64,000 bases of DNA from Mesorhizobium sp. B2-4-3 (GCF_006442815.1 NZ_VFVL01000027.1:1-64000), one strand, 5' to 3'. Shown: positions 1 through 8,566, numbered from the stretch's first letter. Translations and numbers: made by a program. Notes: generated by a model not told the origin, from the sequence alone.

Positions 1-65
1 GCCCGAGCGCCTTTCAAAAAACGCCCATCTGCCTCATGCGCTAAATATCGGCTCCCGTGCAAAAC

Positions 66-207
66 CCTCCTTGTGGGAGAAGGAGGCGCCGGAGGTGACG
101 GATGAGGGGTGCTCCAGGGAAGACCGACGTCTCACTCCGCTGGAACACCCCTCATCCGTCTCGGCGCTGCGCGCCGATCCACCTTCTCCCGCAAGGGGAG
201 AAGGGAA
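66..207. repeat. Dispersed palindromic repeat, family A copy 1
   Basis: Two GGAGAAGG-type hairpins flank a core in which GATGAGGGGTG and its complement CACCCCTCATC face each other, making a nested palindrome of about 140 bp just past the 3' end of the ABC-F gene. The same modules recur at 6040-6193 and, shortened, near 59014-59064 and 9139-9195. The structure is read directly; a role in mRNA 3'-end formation is inference. Confidence 0.8.
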
Positions 208-211
208 GTCC

Positions 212-2089
212 CTACTCCGCGATCCCTTCCTCATATTCCGCCGACATCGTCAGCCACTTGTCCTCGTTTTGCGCCAGCGTCTGCGCCAGTTGCGAGCGTT
301 CCTTGGCAAGCCGCGTCGCTGTCGAGGGGTCCTTTTCATAGACGGCCGGATTGGCAAGCTCGTCCTCGATCAGGTCGATGCGCTTGCGGATGCGGTCCAT
401 CAGCGCCTCGGTGGCGCGGATTTCCTTGGCTAAAGGCTCCAGCGCCGCGCGGCGCTGGGCGGCTTCGCGGCGGCGGTCGGCCTTGGACGCCTTGTCCGCT
501 TCCTTCTGCTCGCGGCGGTTGGACGACACGCCGGTGACCAGCGTCTTATAATCCTCGAGGTCGCCGTCATAGGGATTGACCGCGCCGTCCTTGACCAGCC
601 AGAGCCGGTCGGCGGTGGCCTCGAGCAGGTGCCGGTCGTGCGAGATCAGGATGACCGCGCCCGGAAAATCGTTCAGTGCATGGATCAGCGATTCACGGCT
701 GTCGATGTCGAGGTGATTGGTGGGCTCGTCGAGGATGAACAGGTTCGGTCCCTCGAAGGCCGACAGCCCCATCAACAGCCGCGCCTTCTCGCCGCCGGAC
801 AGGTCCTTGGCGGCGGTGTTCATCTTCTCGGTGGTGAGCCCAAACTGGGCGACACGGCCGCGCACCTTCGATTCCGGCGCCTCCGGCATCAGCCTGCGTA
901 CATGCTCGTAGGCGTTTTCCTCGGGGCGCAAATCGTCGAGCTGGTGCTGGGCGAAGATCGCCACCTTCAGGCCCGGCGCGATCGTCATCGAGCCGGTCTC
1001 GGCCTTGAGGCGGCCGGCGAGCAATTTGGCGAAGGTCGACTTGCCGTTGCCGTTGGCGCCGAGCAGCGCGATGCGGTCGTCGGCATCGATGCGTAGCGTC
1101 ATCTTCTTCAGGATCGGCCTGCCCTCGGTGTAGCCGACATTGACGCCGTTGAGCGCGACGATCGGCGAAGCCACCGTCTTCACCGGCTCCGGAAAGGAGA
1201 ACGGCCGCACCGTGTCGTTCACGATGGCCGCGATCGGCTTCATCTTCTCCAGCGCCTTGATGCGCGACTGCGCCTGCCTGGCCTTGGAGGCCTTGGCGCG
1301 GAAGCGCTCGACGAAGGATTCCATATGCTTGCGGGCGGCTTCCTGCTTGATGCGGCCCTTTTCCTGCTGTTCTTTTTGCTCGGTGTACTGGCGCTCGAAC
1401 TGGTCGTAGCCGCCACGCCAGAAGGTCAGCTTCTTCTGATCGAGGTGGACAATGGAATTGACGGCGCGGTTGAGCAAATCACGGTCGTGGGAGATCAGCA
1501 GAACCGTGTGCGGATATTTCGAGACGTAATTCTCCAGCCAGAGCGTGCCTTCGAGGTCGAGATAGTTGGTCGGCTCGTCGAGCAGCAGAAGGTCAGGCTC
1601 GGAAAACAGCACGGCGGCGAGCGCTACGCGCATGCGCCAGCCGCCCGAGAAGGAGGAGGCCGGGCGGCGCTGCGCCGCATCGTCGAAGCCGAGGCCGGCA
1701 AGGATGGTGGCGGCGCGGGACTCGGCCGAATGCGCGTCGATGTCGGCCAGCCGCATGTGGATCTCGGCAATGCGGTGCGCGTCGGTCGCGGTCTTTTCTT
1801 CTTCAAGCAGCGCGGTGCGCTCGATATCGGCCTTGAGCACGATGTCGATCAGCGGCTCCTCGGTGCCGGGCGCTTCCTGCGCCACCTGGCCGATGCGGGT
1901 GCTTTTCGGCAGGCTGATCGAGCCGGTCTCCGAAGCGAAATCGCCGGTGATCGCCTTGAACAGCGTGGTCTTGCCGGTGCCGTTGCGGCCGACAAGGCCA
2001 GCCTTTGTGCCGGCCGGCAGGGTCAATGAAGCATGATCGAGAAGCAGCCGCCCCGCCATGCGCAGCGTAAGGTCGTTGATAATAAGCAT
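212..2089 (-). CDS. ABC-F family ATP-binding protein (YheS/Uup-like)
   Basis: A soluble tandem-ATPase ABC-F protein of 625 residues with no membrane domain; the family acts on ribosomes. Domain 1 has Walker A GRNGTGKTT (about 34-42), signature SFSGGW and Walker B LLLLDEPTNYLD. Domain 2 has GANGNGKST, LSGGEKARL and LFILDEPTNHLD. A charged C-terminal tail, probably coiled coil, follows. The ATG at 2089 is preferred over an in-frame GTG at 2104 because the domain starts at once with MLIINDLTLRM. The tail resembles YheS or Uup, but the subfamily cannot be fixed by eye. It is monocistronic, with a family A repeat directly downstream. Confidence 0.93.
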   Translation of the reverse strand: MLIINDLTLRMAGRLLLDHASLTLPAGTKAGLVGRNGTGKTTLFKAITGDFASETGSISLPKSTRIGQVAQEAPGTEEPLIDIVLKADIERTALLEEEKTATDAHRIAEIHMRLADIDAHSAESRAATILAGLGFDDAAQRRPASSFSGGWRMRVALAAVLFSEPDLLLLDEPTNYLDLEGTLWLENYVSKYPHTVLLISHDRDLLNRAVNSIVHLDQKKLTFWRGGYDQFERQYTEQKEQQEKGRIKQEAARKHMESFVERFRAKASKARQAQSRIKALEKMKPIAAIVNDTVRPFSFPEPVKTVASPIVALNGVNVGYTEGRPILKKMTLRIDADDRIALLGANGNGKSTFAKLLAGRLKAETGSMTIAPGLKVAIFAQHQLDDLRPEENAYEHVRRLMPEAPESKVRGRVAQFGLTTEKMNTAAKDLSGGEKARLLMGLSAFEGPNLFILDEPTNHLDIDSRESLIHALNDFPGAVILISHDRHLLEATADRLWLVKDGAVNPYDGDLEDYKTLVTGVSSNRREQKEADKASKADRRREAAQRRAALEPLAKEIRATEALMDRIRKRIDLIEDELANPAVYEKDPSTATRLAKERSQLAQTLAQNEDKWLTMSAEYEEGIAE

Positions 2090-2226
2090 GGCCGGCTTTT
2101 GCACGGGAGATCGGCGCTTCGCAAGAGCCGGGGCCCGGATGAGACACGCCGCGCGCTGTCTTTGGCCGTTTCAGCAAAAAACTCGAAGGACTGGAACCAG
2201 TTGCCGGCCCAAGCGTTTGGACGCCC

Positions 2227-2463
2227 GTGATCCGCTATCTCGCCCTCGCCTTCATCTTCTTCCAAGTCGCCACGACGACCGCGCTGGCGACGCAGGTGGT
2301 TCTGTTCGAAGACGAGACCGCTCACATTGCTCTCGCCGCTGAACCCGCGAGCGGGCCGCAGGGCCGCCCAACCTCCCCCCAAGCAGCCAAGATTACGAAC
2401 CGGCTAGAGACGCGGGAGCCGGAACACCTGTTGATCCAAATCGATTCCGGAAAAGCATCTTAG
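2227..2463 (+). CDS. Possible small exported protein
   Basis: Weak candidate of 78 codons starting with GTG. The first 21 residues, MIRYLALAFIFFQVATTTALA, look like a signal peptide with an ALA cleavage site, but the remainder is low in recognisable structure. It runs divergently from the ABC-F gene. It could equally be chance coding in a GC-rich gap. No family is recognised. Confidence 0.25.
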   Translation: MIRYLALAFIFFQVATTTALATQVVLFEDETAHIALAAEPASGPQGRPTSPQAAKITNRLETREPEHLLIQIDSGKAS

Positions 2464-2488
2464 GCTTTGCCTATGATTGACGAAGAGG

Positions 2489-2562
2489 CCGGCGGACACG
2501 CCCTCTCTACCCTGTCGGGCTGTCTCCCCAAGGAAAGATTGTTCGTTCCTCCGCTTTCGCCA
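2489..2562. repeat. Decayed family B repeat
   Basis: The stretch GGCCGGCGGACACGCCCTC followed by CTGTCGGGCTGTCTCCCC is a worn copy of the family B element seen intact at 32919, 52489 and 28046. Only one half is left, with several substitutions. Confidence 0.5.
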
Positions 2563-2675
2563 ATCACCGGTCACACTTTGCTTGCCACGTCACAGGTTTG
2601 GCGTTGATCGCGGCTGTTGTCTCAACCTATGCTGGCGCGAGCGGCGGGGTTCGATTCAAGCAGAGGACAGATCAG

Positions 2676-3440
2676 ATGCCGAGCAAGACCACGCTCCTTT
2701 CGGCCTCGCTGGCGGTCGCGATTTTCGCAGTCGCCGCCGGGCTGGCTATGCTTCTCACCATCCCCGCGGCCCGTGCGGCCATCGACTGCGCGGCAGCGAA
2801 GACGCAGGCCGACCTTGCTACTTGCACGACCGCGAATGCCGCTTCGGCCGACGCTGGCCTCAACGCGGTCTACAAGGTGCTGGCGGGACGTCTCGCTCCC
2901 GCCGACCTGAAGCGCTTGCGCGACGCGCAGCGCGCCTGGATCCCGTTCCGCGACAAGGAGTGCGCCTTCCGCACCCAGCCTTATGCCGATGGCTCAGTGT
3001 ACTCGACCCTCGTCGAGACCTGCAGGGCGGAGTTGACCAAGGCGCGGCTGGCGCAGTTGCAGCACCAATTGCAATGCCCGGAAGGCGATCTCTCCTGCGT
3101 GCCGCAAAGCGGCGGCAGTGCCGCGCCTGCGAAGGCCCCCCCTGCGACGGCTGGTGCCGCGCCTGCGACGGCTGGTGCCGCGCCTGCGAAGGCTGGAGCC
3201 GCGCCTGCGAAACCCGCCCCTGCCAAGGCAAGCCAGAACGACACGCGGCCATGCGTGCAATCCGCCGGCAAGGCGAAGTCGGACCAGTATGTCTCGCAGT
3301 GCATCCAGGTGTCGCCGGCTACCAATCCGCCTTGCAACGGGCAGAATGCATGCAGCATGATGGTCGACGAGATCAAGCGCGGCTGCGCCATGATCGGCAA
3401 CGACAACCCGCCGGGCTTCTGCTCCGCCTATAAGAACTAG
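2676..3440 (+). CDS. LprI-like (DUF1311) secreted protein with Ala-Pro repeat linker
   Basis: A 254-residue envelope protein. The start at 2676 follows an AGAGGACAG ribosome site and gives a signal peptide or anchor of about 28 hydrophobic residues ending in ARA. The next 80 residues fit the lysozyme-inhibitor LprI N-terminal domain: paired cysteines in IDCAAAKTQADLATC, then LKRLRDAQRAWIPFRDKEC. A linker with near-perfect 21-bp repeats (3118-3230, reading AAPATAG) leads to a C-terminal domain with six cysteines. The family is known for lysozyme inhibition and envelope roles; the C-terminal domain is not recognised. Confidence 0.8.
   Translation: MPSKTTLLSASLAVAIFAVAAGLAMLLTIPAARAAIDCAAAKTQADLATCTTANAASADAGLNAVYKVLAGRLAPADLKRLRDAQRAWIPFRDKECAFRTQPYADGSVYSTLVETCRAELTKARLAQLQHQLQCPEGDLSCVPQSGGSAAPAKAPPATAGAAPATAGAAPAKAGAAPAKPAPAKASQNDTRPCVQSAGKAKSDQYVSQCIQVSPATNPPCNGQNACSMMVDEIKRGCAMIGNDNPPGFCSAYKN
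3118..3230 (+). repeat. 21-bp tandem repeats inside the LprI-like gene
   Basis: Three to four adjacent copies of a 21-bp unit encoding AAPATAG or AAPAKAG. It probably forms a flexible periplasmic linker and is a likely site of length variation between strains. Confidence 0.8.
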
Positions 3441-3732
3441 GCCGCACCCGCCGCTCGCTTCCTGCCTGCCTCGGCGATCAACATTCCCGGAGAAAGATCA
3501 ACCCGGCGCAGGAAGACAACCGCAAGTTTGCATCGTGCTCAATATTGATGCAGCAAGAGACGATACCACCAAAAAAGACAGCAAAATCTTCCGAGCCGAG
3601 CATGATGCTTATCAAAAATTGATTTCAGTTTTTATCGCAAACCTGCGACCTTGCCGATGCGCCGTGAGTCGTGAGTTGGCGCCAACGATAACTTGGTCCA
3701 AGAAACTTGGCTCTGGCCTTCAGGAGCTCACG

Positions 3733-3933
3733 ATGGGCGCGGCGGTCAACGATCCACGCACGTTGAGATATGTCGCGGAAATCACGCGCAAGCTGGCGAA
3801 AATGCTCTCGCGCACGCGCTACAACATGCTCGTCTATCTTCTTGAGATGACGGCGGTCGAGGCGGAAAGCCTAGCCAACGAGCAAGACCCCAAGCGGGTC
3901 CGGCCGGCGGAGCCACCTCAGGTCCGCGGCTGA
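3733..3933 (+). CDS. Small hypothetical protein
   Basis: 66 residues, all predicted helical and soluble (VAEITRKLAKMLSRTRYN, then YLLEMTAVEAESLA). The frame is open from 3535, but the ATG at 3733 has a clear AGGAG seven bases upstream and the residues before it lack coding character. No family is recognised; short helical proteins like this are common single genes in Mesorhizobium. Confidence 0.55.
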   Translation: MGAAVNDPRTLRYVAEITRKLAKMLSRTRYNMLVYLLEMTAVEAESLANEQDPKRVRPAEPPQVRG

Positions 3934-3954
3934 GCGCTTGCCGTAAGCCGGTCC

Positions 3955-3993
3955 AGAGCGTTTCACCGTTTCATGGAAACGGTAAATCGCTCT
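3955..3993. repeat. Short palindrome, AGAGCG type
   Basis: AGAGCG-N3-CACCGTTTC pairs with GAAACGGT-N4-CGCTCT around a three-base loop. It stands just after the small gene ending at 3933 and directly before a family D repeat, so the two form a composite. Confidence 0.65.
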
Positions 3994-4009
3994 ATTTCCT
4001 TGTTTTGAC

Positions 4010-4075
4010 GCAATTCCGGGCGGAGGCTACGGCGAAGGCGCCGAGCCCAACCGCGCACACTTTTCCTGGAATTGC
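4010..4075. repeat. Dispersed palindrome, family D copy 1
   Basis: Arms GCAATTCCGG and CCTGGAATTGC enclose a core ending CGCACACTTTT. The same element is at 47190-47233, with one arm plus core at 13384-13422. From 4076 to 4344 there is only a weak minus-strand open frame (4076-4312, 78 codons) that I could not assign. Confidence 0.7.
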
Positions 4076-4344
4076 TCAAGGACGGCGAGACATTTCAGTC
4101 TGCGCGCTTCGATGGCCGGCGGGTCGTCGCATTCGACGATGGCGCTCGAACCGGTCAAGCGCGTCGAGCGCGGCAAGCATGTCGCCGGAGGGATCGCCCA
4201 GCGAAAACAGGGTGCGCCGCGCCCTGACGCCGTCGGCCGCGTCCACCGAGGACTGGACGGCTACCCCCGGCGCAAAGCGCCGAGCGCGGTCAGATGGTCG
4301 CGCCATGGCCATGGCGCGACATCATCCGTTGCGGGCAACATGCC

Positions 4345-4797
4345 TCAGGCCTTGGCCTTGCGCTTCCCTTTGCCAGCGTCGCCTACGGCCGGCTTGCGGC
4401 CGAGGCCGGAGGATTTGGCCAGTGCGGAACGAGTCGCCGAATAGCTGGGCGCCACCATCGGATAGTCGGCGGGCAGGCCCCATTTCGCGCGGTATTCGTC
4501 CGGCGTCAGACCATGGTCGGTCGCAAGGTGGCGCTTCAACGACTTGAACTTCTTTCCATCCTCCAGGCACACGATGTGGTCGGGGAAAACAGAGCGCTTC
4601 GGGTTGACGGCGGGCGTCAGAGCCACCGCCTCCTTGACAATGCTGCCGCTGGAGAGCTTGCGAACCGAGGCGCTGACGCTGGCGATCAGATCAGGCAGGC
4701 CAGAGGCGGGGAGCGGATTGTTGCCGACATAGGCTGAAACAATGTCGGCGGTCAGCTCGATTGCAGTCTTGTCGTCGATGTTGGACAATTTTTTCAC
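4345..4797 (-). CDS. mucR: MucR/Ros family transcriptional regulator
   Basis: A 150-residue regulator of the MucR/Ros family, which controls exopolysaccharide, motility and cell-cycle genes in Rhizobiales. The C-terminal half holds the prokaryotic zinc-finger region, VCLEDGKKFKSLKRHLATDH, then the conserved YRAKWGLPADYPM and a basic tail ending KGKRKAKA. In the finger the second position is Asp (Cys-x2-Asp) instead of the second Cys of Ros, a variant known among Brucella and Mesorhizobium homologues. The 344-bp gap upstream is AT-rich, as expected for family autoregulation. Confidence 0.93.
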   Translation of the reverse strand: MKKLSNIDDKTAIELTADIVSAYVGNNPLPASGLPDLIASVSASVRKLSSGSIVKEAVALTPAVNPKRSVFPDHIVCLEDGKKFKSLKRHLATDHGLTPDEYRAKWGLPADYPMVAPSYSATRSALAKSSGLGRKPAVGDAGKGKRKAKA

Positions 4798-5141
4798 CTT
4801 CTGCTGGTCCTCAAATCGCCAGCTCTTTTTAAGACTTTCGTCGGTGTATCGAATTGGACCTGCCCCCCAACGGACCGTCCATAGTCAGTAAAGCTACGAG
4901 ACTCAATACCGGGCGATGTTTCTACACAGACTGGAAACGCGCAAGTTAGGAATTCTAACAGCTATAGCGAACGCATTATAGCACGGACTGCCCACCTGCA
5001 TGCGAAAAAGGCGCTATAGCACTTCGATTCGCCGTGAAAGTTGCTGAAAAATCGAAGTTCAGGGCAAGTTCCGGCACGGCCGCGATAATCTACCGTCGGA
5101 TAATCGAACATGCGCGATTCGGCGGCCCCGTGGCAAATCGG
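4798..5141. other. AT-rich intergenic region upstream of mucR
   Basis: 344 bp without a convincing gene. It is more AT-rich than its surroundings, with tracts such as GAATTCTAACAGCTATAG and ATTATAGCACGG. MucR proteins bind AT-rich sites with T-A steps, so this is the likely mucR promoter and autoregulatory region; no exact box can be fixed by eye. Confidence 0.4.
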
Positions 5142-5366
5142 TCATTTGGCGGCGACACCGCGCCTGAGTTCCGCGGGCGGCTTGTCCGCGAGGATCTCCA
5201 GCACGCGCTTCCAGCGCGCGCAGCGGCCGAAATCCTTCTGCTCGATGGCCTTTTCGGCCTTCATGGCGGCATAGAGCGGCGCCTCCGCGCCAAACTCCCT
5301 GACCAGCCAGTGCGCCTCCTGCCTGGCGCGGCGTTCGTCATCGTCAACGGCCATCCTGGACATCAT
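5142..5366 (-). CDS. Small hypothetical protein, coupled to the EamA exporter
   Basis: 74 residues, acidic and basic mixed, predicted helical (VDDDERRARQEAHWLVREFG, then EKAIEQKDFGRCARWKRV). The ATG at 5366 has GGAG seven bases upstream and overlaps the end of the exporter gene by 23 bp, so translation is probably coupled. Its length and style suggest a small cytosolic accessory protein. No function is recognised. Confidence 0.6.
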   Translation of the reverse strand: MMSRMAVDDDERRARQEAHWLVREFGAEAPLYAAMKAEKAIEQKDFGRCARWKRVLEILADKPPAELRRGVAAK

Positions 5367-6435
5367 GCCTGGTCTCCGTACCTTCGATGCCGACCGCAAG
5401 GCAGCTGCCGATGACGAGGACGGCGCCGGCAACCGCCGTCATCGACAGGCTTTCGCCCGAGAGCGTCAGCAGAAACGTGGAAGCAATCGGTGTCAGATAG
5501 GCGACGATCGCTATCCTGCCGCCATGATCGAGCTTCGCCGCGCGCGACCAGAAATAATAGCCGAGCCCCATCGGGCCGGCACCGAGATAGAGGCCGAGCA
5601 GAAGGTGCGCGCCGGTCGGGCGCACGACGCCGTCATGCAGGCACCAGGCAAAGGTGAGCGCGACGCCGATCAGCGCCGAGGGCAAAAGCAGCCGGTCGGG
5701 CGACACGGCAAGGCGGCCGACAGTGAGCGAGTAGAAGGCCATGCAGAGCGCCGAACCGAAAGCGGCGAGATAGCCGACGAGGCTGCCTTCGAACCAGCTC
5801 TGCGCGCGGCCGCCTGAAATCACCAGCGCCACGCCGACGAAGCCGAGCGCCGCAGCCAGCCCGAACAACAGCGGACGGCGCGGACGGCCAAGCAGGATGA
5901 CCGCCGCGGCGGTCATCAGCGGCCAGGTGTAGGCGACCAGGTTTGCCTCGATAACCGGCATCGAGGCGAAGCCGATATATTGCAGCACCATCGTGCCGAC
6001 CAAGCCAAGGAAGCCGACCGCGTAGGCGAGCGCGGCGTTTCCCTTCTCCCCTTGTGGGAGAAGGTGGATCGGCGCGAAGCGCCGAGACGGATGAGGGGTG
6101 TTGGAAGAAACTCCGGCGTCGGTGATCCGTCCAACACCCCTCATCCGACCGAGCTTCGCTCGGCCACCTTCCCCCACAAGGGGGGAAGGGAAGAACCGGA
6201 TCAGCGCGAAGACCAGGGTCGCGCCGCAAAACTGCAGGAACTGCACTTGCGACACCGGATAGGCGGCAAGCAGCGTCTTGCCGACCAGGGCGTTGGTCGC
6301 CCACAGCGCCACGGCGCCGAGGGCGAAGGCAAGCGCCGCCCCGAGGGCGCCGGAACGGCTTTGACTTTCCGGCGCGACCGGACCGAGGCTCAGCGACATT
6401 GGAGGCGGCTGACACTCGACCGGATCGTCGGTCAT
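5344..6435 (-). CDS. EamA/DMT family transporter with in-frame repeat insertion
   Basis: A ten-helix drug/metabolite transporter of two EamA domains (GALGAALAFALGAVALWATN at the start, ALIGVALTFAWCL and VLVIGSCLAVGIEG later). It is 363 residues long, about 50 more than usual. Residues 82-132 (FPSPLVGEGGRAKL to LLPQGEKG) are encoded by a family A palindromic repeat between the second and third helices, leaving the frame open. The ATG at 6435 overlaps the oxygenase stop as TAATG; an upstream TTG is less likely. From context it may export the oxygenase substrate or product. Confidence 0.88.
   Translation of the reverse strand: MTDDPVECQPPPMSLSLGPVAPESQSRSGALGAALAFALGAVALWATNALVGKTLLAAYPVSQVQFLQFCGATLVFALIRFFPSPLVGEGGRAKLGRMRGVGRITDAGVSSNTPHPSRRFAPIHLLPQGEKGNAALAYAVGFLGLVGTMVLQYIGFASMPVIEANLVAYTWPLMTAAAVILLGRPRRPLLFGLAAALGFVGVALVISGGRAQSWFEGSLVGYLAAFGSALCMAFYSLTVGRLAVSPDRLLLPSALIGVALTFAWCLHDGVVRPTGAHLLLGLYLGAGPMGLGYYFWSRAAKLDHGGRIAIVAYLTPIASTFLLTLSGESLSMTAVAGAVLVIGSCLAVGIEGTETRHDVQDGR
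6040..6193. repeat. Family A palindromic repeat, intragenic copy
   Basis: About 153 bp carrying the same modules as 66-207: a hairpin of GGGAGAAGG type, GGATGAGGGGTG facing its complement, and a second hairpin. It lies inside the transporter gene, preserves the reading frame and contains no stop in that frame. Confidence 0.88.
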
Positions 6436-7262
6436 TACCAAGACTCCCTCGCCCCGCCGGAAACCGCCTCGGGCTGCGGCGCGGGATGCTCCTCGGCATG
6501 GCGGCGGTAGGCAGGCAGTTGGTTGGTCCAGACATCCTCCGCCAGCTCGTTCACCCAGGCACGGTCATGGTCGTTGTCGGCGGCAAGGTAGAACATGCGG
6601 TTGTCGTCGACATAGGGCTTGGTCGCCGAGCGCTGGTTGAGCACCAGCGTGACGCGCTCGCCGAGCTGGATCGGCGCGGTGCGATGGAGCACGCCGAGGA
6701 ACTGGCCAAGCGTGGCATAGTTCATCTTGTGGTCGATGCGCATGATCTTGTTGCGCGGCAGATCGCGGCCGGATTCCAGGATCGAGCGGCCGGTCTCGGA
6801 ATCGTCGCAATAGATTTCAAGATGGCCGCCGATGAGCGGGTCGCTGATAGACAGCGGAATGAGCTCGGTCACCGGAACGCCATCGCAATGCCATTCGACC
6901 GCGCCGTCTTTCGGATTCATGAAGGTGACGGTCGAGCCGACGATCGACAGTGGATACGGCTCGAGCCTGGTGCCCATCATGTCGGACAGTCTTTCCAGGC
7001 GCAGCTTGTCGTGCAAAAGCTCCTTGATCTCCGGAATATAGCGGTCGGCGCCGGTGATGAAGGTGAGGTCGAGGTGCTTGTGCACGGCATGGCTGGCCTT
7101 CAACTTCAGGGCGGCTTCCTCGATGGCGGCAAGCAGAGCCGGATCGTAACCGTGACGATACTGGGCGACGCCGAAACCCGACACTTTCCAGGACGTCTCA
7201 TGACCAATGATGGCCTCGCGACTCATTGCGCAACGCAGTTCGGGAATTGTATGGGCGTTCAT
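6435..7262 (-). CDS. Fe(II)/2-oxoglutarate oxygenase, distantly BesD/HalD-like
   Basis: A 275-residue protein with the marks of a 2OG-dependent oxygenase: H125-C-D127 in EWHCDGVP, distal H193 in VLHRTAP, and R203 ten residues later in LGERVTLV, the usual 2OG-binding arginine. A GGHLEIY strand follows the first motif. The 68-residue gap between the two histidines is close to that of BesD-type amino-acid chlorinases, but those have Gly where this has Asp127, so hydroxylation is predicted. The substrate, perhaps a free amino acid, is unknown. It heads an operon with the EamA exporter and is divergent from a LysR gene. Confidence 0.7.
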   Translation of the reverse strand: MNAHTIPELRCAMSREAIIGHETSWKVSGFGVAQYRHGYDPALLAAIEEAALKLKASHAVHKHLDLTFITGADRYIPEIKELLHDKLRLERLSDMMGTRLEPYPLSIVGSTVTFMNPKDGAVEWHCDGVPVTELIPLSISDPLIGGHLEIYCDDSETGRSILESGRDLPRNKIMRIDHKMNYATLGQFLGVLHRTAPIQLGERVTLVLNQRSATKPYVDDNRMFYLAADNDHDRAWVNELAEDVWTNQLPAYRRHAEEHPAPQPEAVSGGARESW

Positions 7263-7375
7263 TCTACTTTCTCCAAAGTGGGGGCAACACTTGGTTAACA
7301 GTCATTTAAACGCCTACCCCTGTAAATTTAGGAATGCTGGTGGTAGCGTAAGCCCAGCTTAAGGTCGAAACCCCC
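7263..7375. promoter_or_regulatory. Divergent promoter region, oxygenase operon and LysR gene
   Basis: 113 bp shared by two divergent genes. It is AT-rich in the middle (GGTTAACAGTCATTTAAACG and TGTAAATTTAGG). LysR proteins usually bind such shared regions at T-N11-A motifs. The exact site is not resolved. Confidence 0.45.
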
Positions 7376-8344
7376 GTGCGTCTGCTCAGTCAGGTCAATC
7401 TCAACTCGCTGAAAATCGTGGAGAGCGCCGCGAGGCACAGGAATTTCACGCGTGCCGGCGAGGAGCAGTTCATCACCGCTTCCGCCGTCAGCCAGCGCGT
7501 GAAGAGCCTGGAGGATCAGCTTCGCTTCAAGATATTCGAGCGCGGCGGCAATGCCGTGTCGCTGACGCCGGAGGGGGAGACCTACGTGGCGCGCGTGCGC
7601 GAGGCGCTGGAGCGGATCGTGGCGGCCAGCATGGAGGCTACGGGCCAGTCGCAGGCGCATGTGCTGCGGATCTGCGTGCTGCCGACCTTTGCCGCGCGCT
7701 GGCTGTTTCCCAGGCTGACGGCCTTCCAGCGGCAATATCCCGACATCGAGATGCGGGTGGCGACTTCCTACGCCACGCATGAATTCTCGACCTCGGAATA
7801 CGATCTCGAGATCCGCTATGGCGACGGCAACTTCCCCGGCCTCACCTCGGACCTGCTGTTCAAGGAAGACCTGACACCGGTCTGCAGCCGCAAGCTCTTC
7901 CACGATGTGCTGGGCGACAAGCCGCTGTCGAAGGTGACGCCGGAAGACCTGCGCTATTTCACGCTGCTTCATTCCGAAACCTGCACGCAGAACTGGCAGT
8001 CGTGGCTGGGCTTTGCCGGCGCGAGCTTCGTGCTTGGCGAGACCAGGAGCGTTTATTTCGATAGCTGCATGATGTCCTACGAAGCGGCCAATGCCGGGAT
8101 GGGCTTTGCGGTCGCCAACCGCGCCTACATGGCAAGCGACATCCGCGCCGAACGGCTGATGGCCCCCTTCGCGGTCCACCACCCCAACACGGCGGGCTGG
8201 TATTTCGTCAACCCCATCAAGGCGATCGGCGCCCGCAAGGTGCAGTTGTTCAAGCAGTGGATCATGGCCGAAGCAGCGCTGACGCAGCGCCAGCTGGACG
8301 TCGAGATCGAGAGCGTTCCGGTGCGGCGCGTAGCGATGGTGTGA
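7376..8344 (+). CDS. LysR family transcriptional regulator (GcvA-like)
   Basis: 322 residues. The N-terminal winged helix-turn-helix reads LKIVESAARHRNFTRAGEE then SAVSQRVKSLEDQL and FERGGNAVSLTPEG. The effector domain follows from about residue 95 (LRICVLPTFAARWLFPRL), a pattern common in the GcvA group. The start is GTG. It is divergent from the oxygenase-exporter operon, which it probably controls, with the oxygenase substrate as likely inducer. Confidence 0.9.
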   Translation: MRLLSQVNLNSLKIVESAARHRNFTRAGEEQFITASAVSQRVKSLEDQLRFKIFERGGNAVSLTPEGETYVARVREALERIVAASMEATGQSQAHVLRICVLPTFAARWLFPRLTAFQRQYPDIEMRVATSYATHEFSTSEYDLEIRYGDGNFPGLTSDLLFKEDLTPVCSRKLFHDVLGDKPLSKVTPEDLRYFTLLHSETCTQNWQSWLGFAGASFVLGETRSVYFDSCMMSYEAANAGMGFAVANRAYMASDIRAERLMAPFAVHHPNTAGWYFVNPIKAIGARKVQLFKQWIMAEAALTQRQLDVEIESVPVRRVAMV

Positions 8345-8527
8345 AGGTCACTCTTCCACGAATGCTCACTTGAGCGAATTCCGCACCTCGGACGTGCCTC
8401 GCAATGGCGGGCCCTGCAGAATTTCGTGATTTTCTGTGGCTCCATAGCCGGCTACCGCGATCGCACCATGACGCAGGGGCGAGACTCAGCTATCTTTGGT
8501 CCTGCGGCGGGCCTGATTTTCCCGCTT

Positions 8528-8566
8528 GGCCGGCGCTACCCAGCTTCCTCCCAAGCAGCGCCGGCC
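8528..8566. terminator. Hairpin downstream of the LysR gene
   Basis: GGCCGGCGCT pairs perfectly with AGCGCCGGCC across a 19-base loop and is followed on the plus strand by TTCTTCG. It could end the LysR transcript. The rest of 8345-8527 shows no gene. Confidence 0.45.

Noticed and set aside
6435..7262. Oxygenase as a true BesD-type halogenase
   Set aside because: Asp127 occupies the position that must be Gly or Ala for chloride binding, so halogenation is unlikely.
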